From contig NZ_JALPTH010000033.1 in the NCBI RefSeq assembly GCF_023218175.1, positions 21,473 to 85,472 of the forward strand: 64,000 nt of DNA. Reading direction: 5' to 3'. Made by a program: the position numbers and the translations under genes. Positions within the stretch are counted from its first letter, which is position 1, and every line of letters starts with the position of its first letter. The notes beneath the pieces are model-generated. The model ran no database searches and was not told the origin of the DNA. It saw only the letters and a list, made by a program, of their open reading frames with translations. The DNA comes from Streptomyces lichenis (lineage in GTDB: Bacteria > Actinomycetota > Actinomycetes > Streptomycetales > Streptomycetaceae). This document shows positions 50,972 to 59,486 of the stretch, piece after piece.

Positions 50972-52489
50972 GTGTCTGGGGCCACGGGATCGACGGGGGC
51001 CGACGGGGACGCGGAGGTGTTCGCGGAGCTGCTGCGCGGGCTGAAGGAGCGCTCGGGGCTGAGCTACGGGGCGCTCGCCAAGCGGCTGCACATGAGCACG
51101 TCGACGCTGCACCGCTACTGCAACGGCAGTGCCACACCGGCCGACTACGCACCGGTGGAGCGGCTGGCCCGGGTGTGCCGGGCCACGCCCGCGGAGCTGG
51201 TCGAGCTGCACCGGCACTGGATCCTCGCGGACGCGGCGCGCGGCCGTAAGACGGTCGGGCCGCCGAGGCCGGAGGGAGAAGGGGAAGGGGCCGGCGGACG
51301 GACGGCGCCGCCGACGGGCGCGGAGGGTACGACGGTTGGCGCGGCCGCGGCCGAAGCGGCGGCAGCGGATGCGGGGCGTACGGCGACCGGCACGGCCGAA
51401 GCGGCGGCGGCGGATACGGGGCGTACGGCGACGGGTGCGGCCGAAGCGGCGCCCGTCCATGACGGCGGGAGCGAGCAGGCCGCTGAGCCGGTGGTCGCCG
51501 GGCCCGGCCCGTCCACCGCTCTGCGCCCCACCCGGCGCCGTACCGCCGTCATCGCCGCCGTGGCCGCGGCGGCCGTGCTCGGGGCGGTGGTGCTGGCGGT
51601 GAACCTGCCGTCCTCCGGCGGCGGCACGCGGGGCACCGCCCAGGGCCCGGCCGGGGCTTCCGGCGCCGCCACCGGGCCGGCCGACGGCAAGCGCCCCTCC
51701 CCCTCACTCTCCGCCTCCCCCTCCGCGACCCCGTCCTCCTCGCCCTCCGCCTCCGCCTCCCGGGACGCGGAGAAGGGCAAGCCCTCCGCCGGGGCCTCGA
51801 AGCCGGCGGCGGTCGGCGGCGGGGACGGCGGGAGCGGTGCAGGGGACGGCGAGGGCGGAGACGGCAACGAGGCCGAGCCGCAGGGCAGCACCTCGGTGAA
51901 CGTCGCCACCCGCCCGTTCGTCTACGAGGGTCCGTGCAGCCAGCACTTCCTGGTGGACAGCGAGCCGTCGCAGGTCGGCCCGCCCGCCCCCACCGAGCAG
52001 GACGCCCCGCGCTGGGCCGCCGCCTACGGCGCGGTCTCCTCGGACGAGCAGCGCGTCGCCGTCACCCTCCAGGGCTCCGGCAAGGACACCATCGTGCTGG
52101 ACTCGCTCCAGGTGCGGGTGGTCTCCAAGGGCGCCCCGCCCGCCTGGAACGACTACGCCATGGGCTCGGGCTGCGGCGGCGAGGTCGAGTCCGCCTCCTT
52201 CGACGTGGACCTGGACGCCGGCAGCCCCACCGCCACCACCAAGAACGGCCAGCGCGGCTTCCCGTTCAGCGTGACCGAGTCCGATCCGCTGGTCTTCTAC
52301 GTCACCGCGCACACCCGGGCGCACGACGTCCGCTGGGACCTCACCCTGAAGTGGTCCAGCGGGGACCGCCAGGGCACCGTGCACATCGACAACGACGGCA
52401 CCCCGTTCCGTACCAGCGGCAGCGCCGGACGCCCCAGCTACCACTACCCGCTGGGTGGCGGCGAGTGGATCAGGCGGGAGGAGGAGTAG
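50972..52489 (+). CDS. Membrane-anchored HTH protein with an extracellular DUF4232-like domain
   Basis: A 505-residue protein from GTG 50972 (VSGATGSTGADG) with AAGGGGAA upstream. Cytoplasmic XRE-type HTH at about 17-75 (LKERSGLSYGALAKRLHMSTSTLHRYCNG), then a Glu/Ala/Gly linker with a 45-bp tandem repeat (51356-51400, 51401-51445; AAAAD[AT]GRTATG[TA]AE). One transmembrane helix follows (about 190-213, TAVIAAVAAAAVLGAVVLAVNL), a Ser/Pro-rich stem and an extracellular beta domain with Cys residues (VYEGPCSQHF, GSGCGGEVES). The design could pass an outside signal to DNA or to a partner. No kinase or protease motif. Confidence 0.8.
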   Translation: MSGATGSTGADGDAEVFAELLRGLKERSGLSYGALAKRLHMSTSTLHRYCNGSATPADYAPVERLARVCRATPAELVELHRHWILADAARGRKTVGPPRPEGEGEGAGGRTAPPTGAEGTTVGAAAAEAAAADAGRTATGTAEAAAADTGRTATGAAEAAPVHDGGSEQAAEPVVAGPGPSTALRPTRRRTAVIAAVAAAAVLGAVVLAVNLPSSGGGTRGTAQGPAGASGAATGPADGKRPSPSLSASPSATPSSSPSASASRDAEKGKPSAGASKPAAVGGGDGGSGAGDGEGGDGNEAEPQGSTSVNVATRPFVYEGPCSQHFLVDSEPSQVGPPAPTEQDAPRWAAAYGAVSSDEQRVAVTLQGSGKDTIVLDSLQVRVVSKGAPPAWNDYAMGSGCGGEVESASFDVDLDAGSPTATTKNGQRGFPFSVTESDPLVFYVTAHTRAHDVRWDLTLKWSSGDRQGTVHIDNDGTPFRTSGSAGRPSYHYPLGGGEWIRREEE

Positions 52490-53444
52490 GAGGAGCCGGG
52501 GCGGTGACCCGGTCGTCCGGGGCGGGCTCCGCCGGCTGCGGCATGCCGTGCTCGCCCAGCAGCCGGCCGCGCCGGGAGAGCAGGAACCGCTTGAAGGCGG
52601 CGACCGGCGGGGTGTCGGGGTGGCCGTCCAGCCAGGCGACGCCGATCTCCCGGGCCGCCCGGGGCGCGGTGACGGTGAGCTCGACCACGCCGGGGCGGGG
52701 CACGGCGGGCGGCGGCAGCAGGGCGACGCCGAGGCCGGCGGCGACCAGGCCGCGCAGGGTCTCGGCCTCCTCGCCCTCGAAGGCGACGCGCGGGGCGAAC
52801 CCGGCCTCGGCGCACAGGGCGTCGGTGATCCGGCGCAGCCCGTAGCCCGGTTCCAGGGTGACGAAGGCCTCCTCGGCGGCCTCGGCGAGGCGGACCCGCT
52901 TGCGGCGGGCCAGCCGGTGGTCGTCGGGGACGACCAGCCTCAGCCGCTGCTCGTCGAGGCGGCGGGTGACCAGGTCGGGGGCGTCGGGCACCGGGGAGGT
53001 GAGGCAGAGGTCCAGGTCGCCGGCGCGGAGCCGTTCGATCATGGCCTCGCCGTAGTTCTGGACCAGGGTGAAGCGGACCTTGGGGTGATCGACGCGGAAG
53101 GCGCGGATCAGTCCGGGGACGGTCTCCGAGCCCATGGTGTGCAGAAAACCGAAGGCGACCCGCCCGGCGGCCGGGTCGGCGTCGGCGCGTACGGTGTCGG
53201 CGGCCCGGCCGACCTCGGCGAGCGCGCGTTCGGCGGCGGTGAGGAAGGAGCGGCCGGCCGGGGTGAGGGCGACGGTGCGGCCGCGCCGGGCGAACAGGCT
53301 GACGCCCAGGTCGGACTCCAGCCGGACGATGGCCCGGGAGAGCGTGGACTGGGGCACTCCGAGATCCTGCGCGGCGCGGGTGACATGCTCGTGCCGGGCC
53401 ACCGCGGCGAAGTAGGCGAGCCTCGGGGCGAGCAGCAGCCCCAT
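52470..53444 (-). CDS. LysR-family transcriptional regulator
   Basis: A 324-residue regulator: HTH at about 5-62 (LAPRLAYFAAVARHEHVTRAAQDLGVPQSTLSRAIVRLESDLGVSLFARRGR) and a substrate-binding effector domain (about 90-300). ATG 53444 gives the standard short LysR N-terminus and has GAAGAAG upstream; an in-frame ATG at 53501 without a Shine-Dalgarno is the alternative. It is divergent from an MFS transporter and probably controls it. The last 22 bases overlap the end of the convergent HTH gene (its stop is at 52489). Confidence 0.9.
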   Translation of the reverse strand: MGLLLAPRLAYFAAVARHEHVTRAAQDLGVPQSTLSRAIVRLESDLGVSLFARRGRTVALTPAGRSFLTAAERALAEVGRAADTVRADADPAAGRVAFGFLHTMGSETVPGLIRAFRVDHPKVRFTLVQNYGEAMIERLRAGDLDLCLTSPVPDAPDLVTRRLDEQRLRLVVPDDHRLARRKRVRLAEAAEEAFVTLEPGYGLRRITDALCAEAGFAPRVAFEGEEAETLRGLVAAGLGVALLPPPAVPRPGVVELTVTAPRAAREIGVAWLDGHPDTPPVAAFKRFLLSRRGRLLGEHGMPQPAEPAPDDRVTAPAPPTPPPA

Positions 53445-53563
53445 GTCTTCTTCGTTACCGTCCGGTGACAGCCACGCCGGTGAGCTGTAGTCATGCGCCA
53501 TGGGAACGATTACAGCAGTTTCGTGCATTGGACGCATGAAGGTGCGGTGCATACCGTCGAACC

Positions 53564-54895
53564 ATGCCTTCCGCAAGTACCCAGGCGTCCACCGTCGCAC
53601 CGGTGGACGCCGACACCCGCCTTGCCCCCGGACGACCCGGCTACCGCCGTACGAATCTGGCGCTGTTCGCCGCCGGCCTCGCCGTCTTCGCCCTCCTCTA
53701 CTCCACCCAGGCCCTGCTGCCGGATGTCTCCGCCGCCTACGGCGTGACCGCGTCCGCCGCCAGCTGGACCGTCTCCGCGGCCACCGGCGCGCTCGCGCTG
53801 TGCGTGCTGCCGCTGAGCGCGCTGTCCGAGCGGTTCGGCCGCCGGGCGATGATGACCGGCTCGCTCGCGGTCGCGGTGGCGGTCGGCCTGCTGGTGCCGT
53901 TCGCGCCGTCCATCGAGAGCATGGTGGCGCTGCGCGCCGTGCAGGGCGCCGCGCTCGCCGGGGTGCCGGCCTCCGCGATGGCGTATCTGGCGGAGGAGGT
54001 CCGGCCCAAGGCGCTCATCGCCGCGATCGGGCTGTTCGTCGCGGGCAACTCCATCGGCGGGATGAGCGGACGGGTGGTCACCGGCTGGGCGGCCCAACTG
54101 GGCGGCTGGCGGGTCGGCTTGGCCGCGGTCGGGCTGATGGCCGCGGTGTGTGCGGTGGCGTTCCGGCTGCTGCTGCCGAAGGCCCGGCACTTCACCCCGG
54201 GCACCCTCAACCCGGCGGCGCTGGCCCGCACCGTGAAGGGGCACCTGGCCGATCCGCTGCTGCTGCGGCTGTACGCGATCGGCGCCCTGTTCATGACCGT
54301 GTTCGGCGCGGTCTACACGGTGATCGGCTACCGGCTGGTCGAGGAGCCGTTCTCGCTCCCCCAGGGCGTCATCGGCTCGATCTTCCTGATCTACCTGGTG
54401 GGCACCGCCTCCTCGGCGGTGGCCGGGAAGCTGGTGGCCCGCCTCGGGCGGCGCGGCGCGCTGTACCTGGCGGTGGCCACCACCACGGCCGGGCTGCTGC
54501 TCTCGCTCGCCGAGACGCTGAGCGGGGTGCTGGCCGGGCTGGTGCTGATCACCGCCGGGTTCTTCGCCGGGCACGCGGTCGCCTCCTCCAGTGTGAGCCG
54601 CACCGCCACCACCGGGCGCGCCCAGGCCTCCGCGCTCTACCAGTCCGCCTACTACCTGGGCTCCAGCGCGGGCGGCACGCTCGGCGCGGTCGCCTTCCAC
54701 TCCGGCGGCTGGGCGGGCACCGTGCTGCTGGGCCTGGTCGCCGTCCTCGGGGTGGTCTCGGTCACCCTGTACGGCACCCACCGCGCCCGCGTCGAACTCA
54801 AGGCCGAGGCCCGTGAGCGCGATCGGGAGACCGGCCGCGAAATGGGCCGGGAAACATACAACCGGACCGGCGCTCCGAGCGTCCTAAGGGCATAG
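53564..54895 (+). CDS. MFS transporter (YnfM-like)
   Basis: A 443-residue major facilitator with 12 predicted helices. The N-terminal half has PDVSAAYGVTASAASWTVSAATGALALCVLPLSALSERFGRR, with the loop 2-3 SERFGRR motif; the second half has FLIYLVGTASSAVAGKLVARLGRR. It resembles the YnfM/inner-membrane drug or arabinose-type exporters; substrate unknown. ATG 53564 has no Shine-Dalgarno (CCGTCGAACC upstream) and may be leaderless. The C-terminus is charged (ARERDRETGREMGR). Confidence 0.88.
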   Translation: MPSASTQASTVAPVDADTRLAPGRPGYRRTNLALFAAGLAVFALLYSTQALLPDVSAAYGVTASAASWTVSAATGALALCVLPLSALSERFGRRAMMTGSLAVAVAVGLLVPFAPSIESMVALRAVQGAALAGVPASAMAYLAEEVRPKALIAAIGLFVAGNSIGGMSGRVVTGWAAQLGGWRVGLAAVGLMAAVCAVAFRLLLPKARHFTPGTLNPAALARTVKGHLADPLLLRLYAIGALFMTVFGAVYTVIGYRLVEEPFSLPQGVIGSIFLIYLVGTASSAVAGKLVARLGRRGALYLAVATTTAGLLLSLAETLSGVLAGLVLITAGFFAGHAVASSSVSRTATTGRAQASALYQSAYYLGSSAGGTLGAVAFHSGGWAGTVLLGLVAVLGVVSVTLYGTHRARVELKAEARERDRETGREMGRETYNRTGAPSVLRA

Positions 54896-54991
54896 CAGCG
54901 TCCCGCGGGTATGGCGGCGCCCCGTCCGGGGCAGCCACCGTCCGGGGGGGCGCAGCACCCAAGGCAACACAACCTCGGAGGGGGGACGGAC

Positions 54992-55687
54992 GTGGCCGCG
55001 ATACGCAGGCGCACGGGGGCCGCACTGGCGGTGGCCGGAATGGTCGTACCACTGACGGTGGCGCTCGGCGCCGTACCCGCCCAGGCGGCGTCCTGTACGA
55101 CGTCGACCGGGCCGTACCAGAAGCAGGTCGAGAAGTTCCTGGGCCGCACGGCCGACGGCAGGCAGTCGTCCGGCGACTGCAAGGCGATCCAGGCCTTCCA
55201 GAAGAAGCACGGCATCACGCCGACCATCGGCTACGCCGGGCCGCTGACCTGGCAGACGATGAACACGATCAACCAGCAGAAGGCCGCCGGGAAGAAGCCG
55301 AACGCCGCCGGCAAGTGCCCGACCAACAAGGGCCGGATCGCCTGCGTCGACCTCACCCGGCAGCTGTCCTGGGTGCAGGACGGCAAGAAGCTGGTGTACG
55401 GGCCGGTCCCGGTCCGCACCGGCAAGAAGGCCACGCCGACCCGTACCGGGGCGAACAAGATCTACTACCGCAGCGCCAACCACTGGTCGACGCTGTACAA
55501 GGTCTGGATGCCGCACGCCCAGTTCTTCGACGGCGGCCAGGCGTTCCACGCCGTCGACAAGTCGATGTGGAACCCGCCGGGCTCCGGCGGCTGCGTCAAC
55601 ATGACCCGCGCCGACGCCAAGAAGTACTGGGGTCTGCTGAGGAACGGCGACGACGTGTTCGTGTACGGGCGCAAGCCGGGCACCTGA
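54992..55687 (+). CDS. L,D-transpeptidase (YkuD-family)
   Basis: A 231-residue secreted enzyme from GTG 54992 with GGAGGGGGGACGG upstream; Sec signal peptide cut near AQA (about 30-32). N-terminal peptidoglycan-binding-like region (CTTSTGPYQKQVEKFLG ... AIQAFQKKHGITPTIGYAGPLTWQTM), then the YkuD domain with catalytic GSGGCVNMTRADAKKYW (Cys in the HGC-type motif) and upstream His in FHAVDKSMW. It forms 3-3 cross-links in peptidoglycan or attaches proteins. Followed by a strong hairpin. Confidence 0.9.
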   Translation: MAAIRRRTGAALAVAGMVVPLTVALGAVPAQAASCTTSTGPYQKQVEKFLGRTADGRQSSGDCKAIQAFQKKHGITPTIGYAGPLTWQTMNTINQQKAAGKKPNAAGKCPTNKGRIACVDLTRQLSWVQDGKKLVYGPVPVRTGKKATPTRTGANKIYYRSANHWSTLYKVWMPHAQFFDGGQAFHAVDKSMWNPPGSGGCVNMTRADAKKYWGLLRNGDDVFVYGRKPGT

Positions 55688-55700
55688 TCCCGCCACGCCC

Positions 55701-55741
55701 GACGGGGCCCGGGTCTCCTCCACGGAGGCCCGGGCCCCGTC
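55701..55741. terminator. 18-bp hairpin terminator, L,D-transpeptidase / mannosyltransferase-like
   Basis: Arm 55701-55718 pairs with 55724-55741 over 18 positions (one G-U wobble), loop TCCAC. It lies between the stops of the convergent L,D-transpeptidase and PIG-V-like genes and can end both. Confidence 0.88.
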
Positions 55742-55771
55742 GCGTACCCGGCGGCGCGGCGGGGTCGGAGG

Positions 55772-57184
55772 TCAGCCGGCCCATCGTCCGGTGAGGAAGG
55801 TGAGGGCCACGGCGGTGGAGATTGGGACGGCGAGGCAGAGATACGCGGTGGTGAACCGCGGCCGGCGCAGGCTGAGCGCGGCCAGGGCGATCCACAGCGG
55901 CCACCAGAGCAGGGTGGAGCGGGGCACCGACAGGTACCAGTACGAGGTGCCCAGCGCCCACAGGGTCAGCGCGAGGTAGACGGCCTCCGGCCAGCGGCGC
56001 CACCACAGCAGCGCGCCGAGCAACAGCAGCCCGGCCGCCATGGCCGCCAGCTCGGTCTGGAACATCACCGCGTAGCCGGTGGTGTGCAGCCGGCCGAAGG
56101 CCGAGTCCCAGGTGTGTGCCCAGGACTCCCAGGGCCAGTGGAAGGTCCGGTACCAGCCGCGCTCCTGGGCGTGCTTCCAGGCCATCCAGTCACCGGTGTA
56201 CGTGAACAGGTACGCGCTGTACGCGGCCGGGGGCAGCGCGCACAGGGCCGGCCAGGGCGCCTGCCGCCAGACGGCCCGGCGGTCCTCGGGCCGGTCCGAG
56301 CGGTACGCGCTGAGCGCGAAGTGGGTGACCAGCGCGGCCGCCAGGAAGAGCCCGCTGGCCCGCACGGTGGTGGCCAGGGCGGTGAGGACCGCGGCGAGCG
56401 GCCAGGCCCGGCGCAGCGCGGCGAGCCAGGCGGGCAGCGCCAGGGCGAGGAAGAGCGCCTCGGTGTAGCCGGCCGCCAGGAACACCGCGCACGGGGAGAG
56501 CAGGAAGAACAGCACGGTACGCCGGCCCCCGGCCGTACCCGTCCCGGGCAGGCACACCCGGGCGATCCGGCCCAGCGCCACCACGGCCACCGCCCCGGCG
56601 GCGAAGGAGACCAGCAGCCCGGCCGCCGCCCAGTCCGGGACGACGGTGTGCGCCAGGCGCAGCGCGGAGGGGAAGCCGGGGAGAAAGGCCTCGCGGTGGT
56701 CCCAGCCCTCCGTCCAGGGCCCGGTGGTGCCCGGGAAGTAGCCCTCGCGGGCTATTCGCTGGTAGAAGCCCCAGTCCCAGCGCTCGAACGGGGCGAGCAG
56801 CGGGCCGGGGTCATGGGCGTCGCGGTCGGCGGGAAACAGCCACCGCGCCCCGTAGGCGGTGATCGCCAGGGCCAGCCGGGTCAGCAGATACAGCCAGAGC
56901 ACCTCCCGGTCCCCGGGGTCCAGCCGGGCGAGCGGCGCGGTGAGCCGGGAGCGGAGGCGGGTGGCGCGGGGGATTACGGCTTTCTTGTGGGCAGGGGCGG
57001 TGCTTCCGGTGCGGGGCGGCCGGTCGGCTTGCGCGGTCCCGGCCCGGGGCGGACGGACGGTCTGCGCGATCCCGTTCCGGGGGCTTGCGGCGGGGGTTGG
57101 GGCGGGGAGGCCGGTGCTGGTGCTTGCGGTGCTTGCGGCTTTCTCGGCGGCGGCGGGGCGGGTGGTGGTGGAGTGGGGCGGCAT
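55772..57184 (-). CDS. PIG-V/GT-C mannosyltransferase-like membrane protein
   Basis: A 470-residue polytopic protein: Pro/Ala/Thr-rich cytoplasmic N-terminus (1-85), then about 10 helices. The first outer loop has FERWDWGFYQRIAREGY and WDHREAFLPGFPSALRLAH, the Asp/Trp and FLPGFP features of PIG-V-like GT-C enzymes; later LFFLLSPCAVFLAAGYTEALFLALALPAW. It is a second member beside the one at 35341. It follows the ECF-linked membrane protein by 3 nt, so it is in one operon with that sigma factor. Confidence 0.82.
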   Translation of the reverse strand: MPPHSTTTRPAAAEKAASTASTSTGLPAPTPAASPRNGIAQTVRPPRAGTAQADRPPRTGSTAPAHKKAVIPRATRLRSRLTAPLARLDPGDREVLWLYLLTRLALAITAYGARWLFPADRDAHDPGPLLAPFERWDWGFYQRIAREGYFPGTTGPWTEGWDHREAFLPGFPSALRLAHTVVPDWAAAGLLVSFAAGAVAVVALGRIARVCLPGTGTAGGRRTVLFFLLSPCAVFLAAGYTEALFLALALPAWLAALRRAWPLAAVLTALATTVRASGLFLAAALVTHFALSAYRSDRPEDRRAVWRQAPWPALCALPPAAYSAYLFTYTGDWMAWKHAQERGWYRTFHWPWESWAHTWDSAFGRLHTTGYAVMFQTELAAMAAGLLLLGALLWWRRWPEAVYLALTLWALGTSYWYLSVPRSTLLWWPLWIALAALSLRRPRFTTAYLCLAVPISTAVALTFLTGRWAG

Positions 57185-57187
57185 GGG

Positions 57188-57736
57188 TCAGGGCGCCTCG
57201 GTGGTGGAGGTCGCGGGCGGGGCGGAGGTCTCCGGATCGCCGCCCCCGGTCCCGGCCCCGGCCCCGTTCCCGCCCTCGCCCTCGGTCTCACCCTCGGTCT
57301 CGGTGGAACCGGGGCGGTCCGGCGGCCGGGTGGTGGAGGGGGTGCCGCCGGGGGACGGCGGCGGACCGGTGGGGTCGCCGCCGGAGGGCTCACCGGTCGT
57401 CGGGGCGGTGGAGGCGCCCTCCGTCGACCGGCTCGTCGGGGTGCTGGACGGGGTCGGCGGGGCGGTCCGCTCGGGCAACTCGGCCGGTGAGGTACGGGGG
57501 GAGGGGGTGACGGCCGGGATGGTGGGGCCGGGCCGGTCCGGCAGCAGGTTCGCCGCCGCCGCGCCGCCGCCCGCGACGGCCAGGCAGGCGGTCACCGCCA
57601 GCGCGGCGACCCGGCGCCGGTGCGCCCGCCGTCCGCGTTCAGCGATCCGGGCGGCGGGCACCGGCTCGGCCCGGTCCTGCCCGAAGTCCGCCGCCTGCCG
57701 GAACAGCGACCGCAGCGGATCTCTCGGTTCAGACAT
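57188..57736 (-). CDS. Single-span Pro/Thr-rich membrane protein (ECF-linked)
   Basis: A 182-residue protein: cytoplasmic N-terminus (1-42, MSEPRDPLRSLFRQAADFGQD), one transmembrane helix (RRRVAALAVTACLAVAGGGAAAANLL), and a long Pro/Thr/Ser/Glu-rich outer tail. ATG 57736 overlaps the sigma stop by 8 nt, so it is translated with the sigma factor. The position is that of an anti-sigma factor, but no zinc-binding HxxxCxxC motif is present. Confidence 0.7.
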   Translation of the reverse strand: MSEPRDPLRSLFRQAADFGQDRAEPVPAARIAERGRRAHRRRVAALAVTACLAVAGGGAAAANLLPDRPGPTIPAVTPSPRTSPAELPERTAPPTPSSTPTSRSTEGASTAPTTGEPSGGDPTGPPPSPGGTPSTTRPPDRPGSTETEGETEGEGGNGAGAGTGGGDPETSAPPATSTTEAP

Positions 57737-58256
57737 CAGGGGCCTCCTCGATACGGGGATCGTGCAGACGGTCGGCGAGCGCGGCCCGCCCGCGGACCAG
57801 GTGCGTCTTGACGGTGCTGGCCGACAGCCCGGTCTCGACGGCGACCTGCTCCACGGTGAGGTCGCACAGGTAGTGCAGGGTGAGGCTGCGCCGCTGCTGG
57901 GCGGGCAGCCCGCGCAGTGCGTCCACCAGCACCAGGTGCTCCGGGCCGGGGGCCTCCACATGGGCGGGGGGCGGCGTGCCGCGCCGCCACGCCTCGGCGC
58001 TGCGCCGGCGGAACCGCCAGCGGCTCACCGCGAGCCGCCAGGCGACCGTGCGGATCCACGCCTCGGGCTGCCCCTCGCGGTCCAGCTGCGCCCGCCGGGT
58101 CCACCCCTTGACGTACGCCTCCGCCACCACGTCCTGCGCCTCGTGCAGGTCGCCGAGCATCACGTACAGCTGCCCTGTCAGACGTGCGACCGTCTGGGCG
58201 TAGAACTCTTCGAACTCCTCGACGGTCAACAGCCACTCCCGGATCTCTTGCTTCAC
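57729..58256 (-). CDS. ECF sigma factor (SigE-like)
   Basis: A 175-residue sigma factor from GTG 58256 (VKQEIREWLLTVEEF). Region 2: FYAQTVARLTGQLYVMLGDLHEAQDVVAEAYVKGW ... WIRTVAWRLAVSRWRFRRR; region 4: ALRGLPAQQRRSLTLHYLCDLTVEQVAVETGLSASTVKTHLVRGR. It overlaps the downstream single-span protein. Divergent from another ECF sigma factor (187 bp), sharing the gap with an inverted repeat. Confidence 0.9.
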   Translation of the reverse strand: MKQEIREWLLTVEEFEEFYAQTVARLTGQLYVMLGDLHEAQDVVAEAYVKGWTRRAQLDREGQPEAWIRTVAWRLAVSRWRFRRRSAEAWRRGTPPPAHVEAPGPEHLVLVDALRGLPAQQRRSLTLHYLCDLTVEQVAVETGLSASTVKTHLVRGRAALADRLHDPRIEEAPDV

Positions 58257-58310
58257 CGGGCATACGCCCCTGGGGCCGCGTCCGGTCGACACGGTGCACG
58301 AGAAAACAGG

Positions 58311-58324
58311 GTGACGGTGGTCAC
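58311..58324. promoter_or_regulatory. Inverted repeat between divergent sigma-factor genes
   Basis: GTGAC (58311-58315) and GTCAC (58320-58324) with a 4-bp spacer, 55 bp from the leftward start and about 119 bp from the rightward one. A candidate regulatory site for the SigE-like gene; arms are short. Confidence 0.3.
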
Positions 58325-58442
58325 AGCGCCGCCAGGGCCGACCCGCCGATCCCGGTACACGGGGCCCGGGGCCGCTCCGGGGGCCGTTGTCAGTGGGGTC
58401 CGGTAGTTTCCGAAAGGTAGGCATCTCCACGACTGGGGTGGC

Positions 58443-59426
58443 GTGATGAGTGATGTTGCTGTGGCCCGGGAGGATCTGGAATCCCGGCTGGAGGACTACC
58501 GCACCGAGCTGACCGGCTACTGCTACCGGATGCTCGGCTCGGCCTTCGAGGCGGAGGACGCGGTGCAGGACACCATGGTCCGGGCCTGGCGCAGCCTGGA
58601 CCGGTTCGAGGGGAGATCCAGTCTGCGGTCCTGGCTGTACCGGATCGCGACCAACGTCTGCCTGGACGCGCTGAACGCGGGGAACAAGCGCGCCCGGCCG
58701 ATGGACCTGACCGACTCCACCCCGGTCGCGCAGGCCCGGCTCCAGGAGCGGGACGAGGTGACCTGGCTGGAGCCGGCGCCGGACGGCCGGGTGCTGCCGC
58801 AGGCCGCCGACCCGGCGGAGACGGCGGTGGCCCGGGAGTCGGTGCGGCTGGCGTTCATGGCCGCGCTCCAGCACCTGCCGCCCAAGCAGCGGGCGGTGCT
58901 GATCCTGCGCGAGGTGCTGGCGTGGAAGGCCAGTGAGGTGGCCGAGCTGCTGTCCACCTCGGTGGCCTCGGTCAACAGCGCGCTGCAGCGGGCCCGCGCC
59001 TCGCTGGCGGAGTCCGCCCCGGCCGACACCGCGCTCGCCGATCCGCTCGACGAGGAGCAGCGGCAGCTGCTGGACCGGTATGTCGCCGCCTTCGAGGGGT
59101 ACGACATGACGGCGCTGACCGCGCTGCTGCACGAGGACGCCACGCTCTCCATGCCGCCGTACGACCTCTGGCTGCGCGGCCACGACGACATCGTGGGCTG
59201 GATGCTCGGGGTGGGCGAGGTGTGCCGGGGCTCCCGGCTGGTCCCGGTGGTCGCCAACGGCACCCCGGCGTTCGCGCACTACCACCCGGACCCGGCGGGC
59301 GGCTTCACCCCGTGGGCGCTGATGGTGATCGAGATCGTGGACGGCAAGGTCTCCGGGATCACCTCCTTCCTGGACGTCAAGCGCTGGTTCCCGCTGTTCG
59401 ACCTGCCGGAGCGGCTGGAGGGCTGA
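58443..59426 (+). CDS. ECF sigma factor with a SnoaL/NTF2-like C-terminal domain
   Basis: A 327-residue sigma factor of the SigG/ECF type: region 2 (YRTELTGYCYRMLGSAFEAEDAVQDTMVRAWRSLDRF ... LYRIATNVCLDAL), region 4 (ALQHLPPKQRAVLILREVLAWKASEVAELLSTSVASVNSALQRAR). The C-terminal SnoaL-like domain (about 205-320; LLDRYVAAFEGYDMTALTALLHEDATLSMPP) often replaces an anti-sigma factor in such proteins by regulating the sigma in cis. GTG 58443 or ATG 58446. Divergent from the SigE-like operon. Confidence 0.9.
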   Translation: MMSDVAVAREDLESRLEDYRTELTGYCYRMLGSAFEAEDAVQDTMVRAWRSLDRFEGRSSLRSWLYRIATNVCLDALNAGNKRARPMDLTDSTPVAQARLQERDEVTWLEPAPDGRVLPQAADPAETAVARESVRLAFMAALQHLPPKQRAVLILREVLAWKASEVAELLSTSVASVNSALQRARASLAESAPADTALADPLDEEQRQLLDRYVAAFEGYDMTALTALLHEDATLSMPPYDLWLRGHDDIVGWMLGVGEVCRGSRLVPVVANGTPAFAHYHPDPAGGFTPWALMVIEIVDGKVSGITSFLDVKRWFPLFDLPERLEG

Positions 59427-59469
59427 GCAGCGGCCGTAGAGCCGGGTGCTATTGATTTTCGATCGATTC

Positions 59470-59486
59470 CCATCGATGATCGATGG
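59470..59486. promoter_or_regulatory. 17-bp palindrome abutting the DUF2975 start codon
   Basis: CCATCGAT-G-ATCGATGG is a perfect 17-bp palindrome ending directly at the ATG at 59487, inside an AT-rich stretch (59451-59486) with a -35-like TTGATT. No Shine-Dalgarno exists. A bound protein would cover the transcription start and start codon; the YozG-like HTH gene two steps on is the obvious candidate. Confidence 0.6.

Noticed and set aside
51356..51445. Tandem 45-bp repeat as possible regulatory or mobile sequence
   Set aside because: It is in frame inside the membrane HTH protein linker and simply encodes a repeated Ala/Gly/Thr segment.
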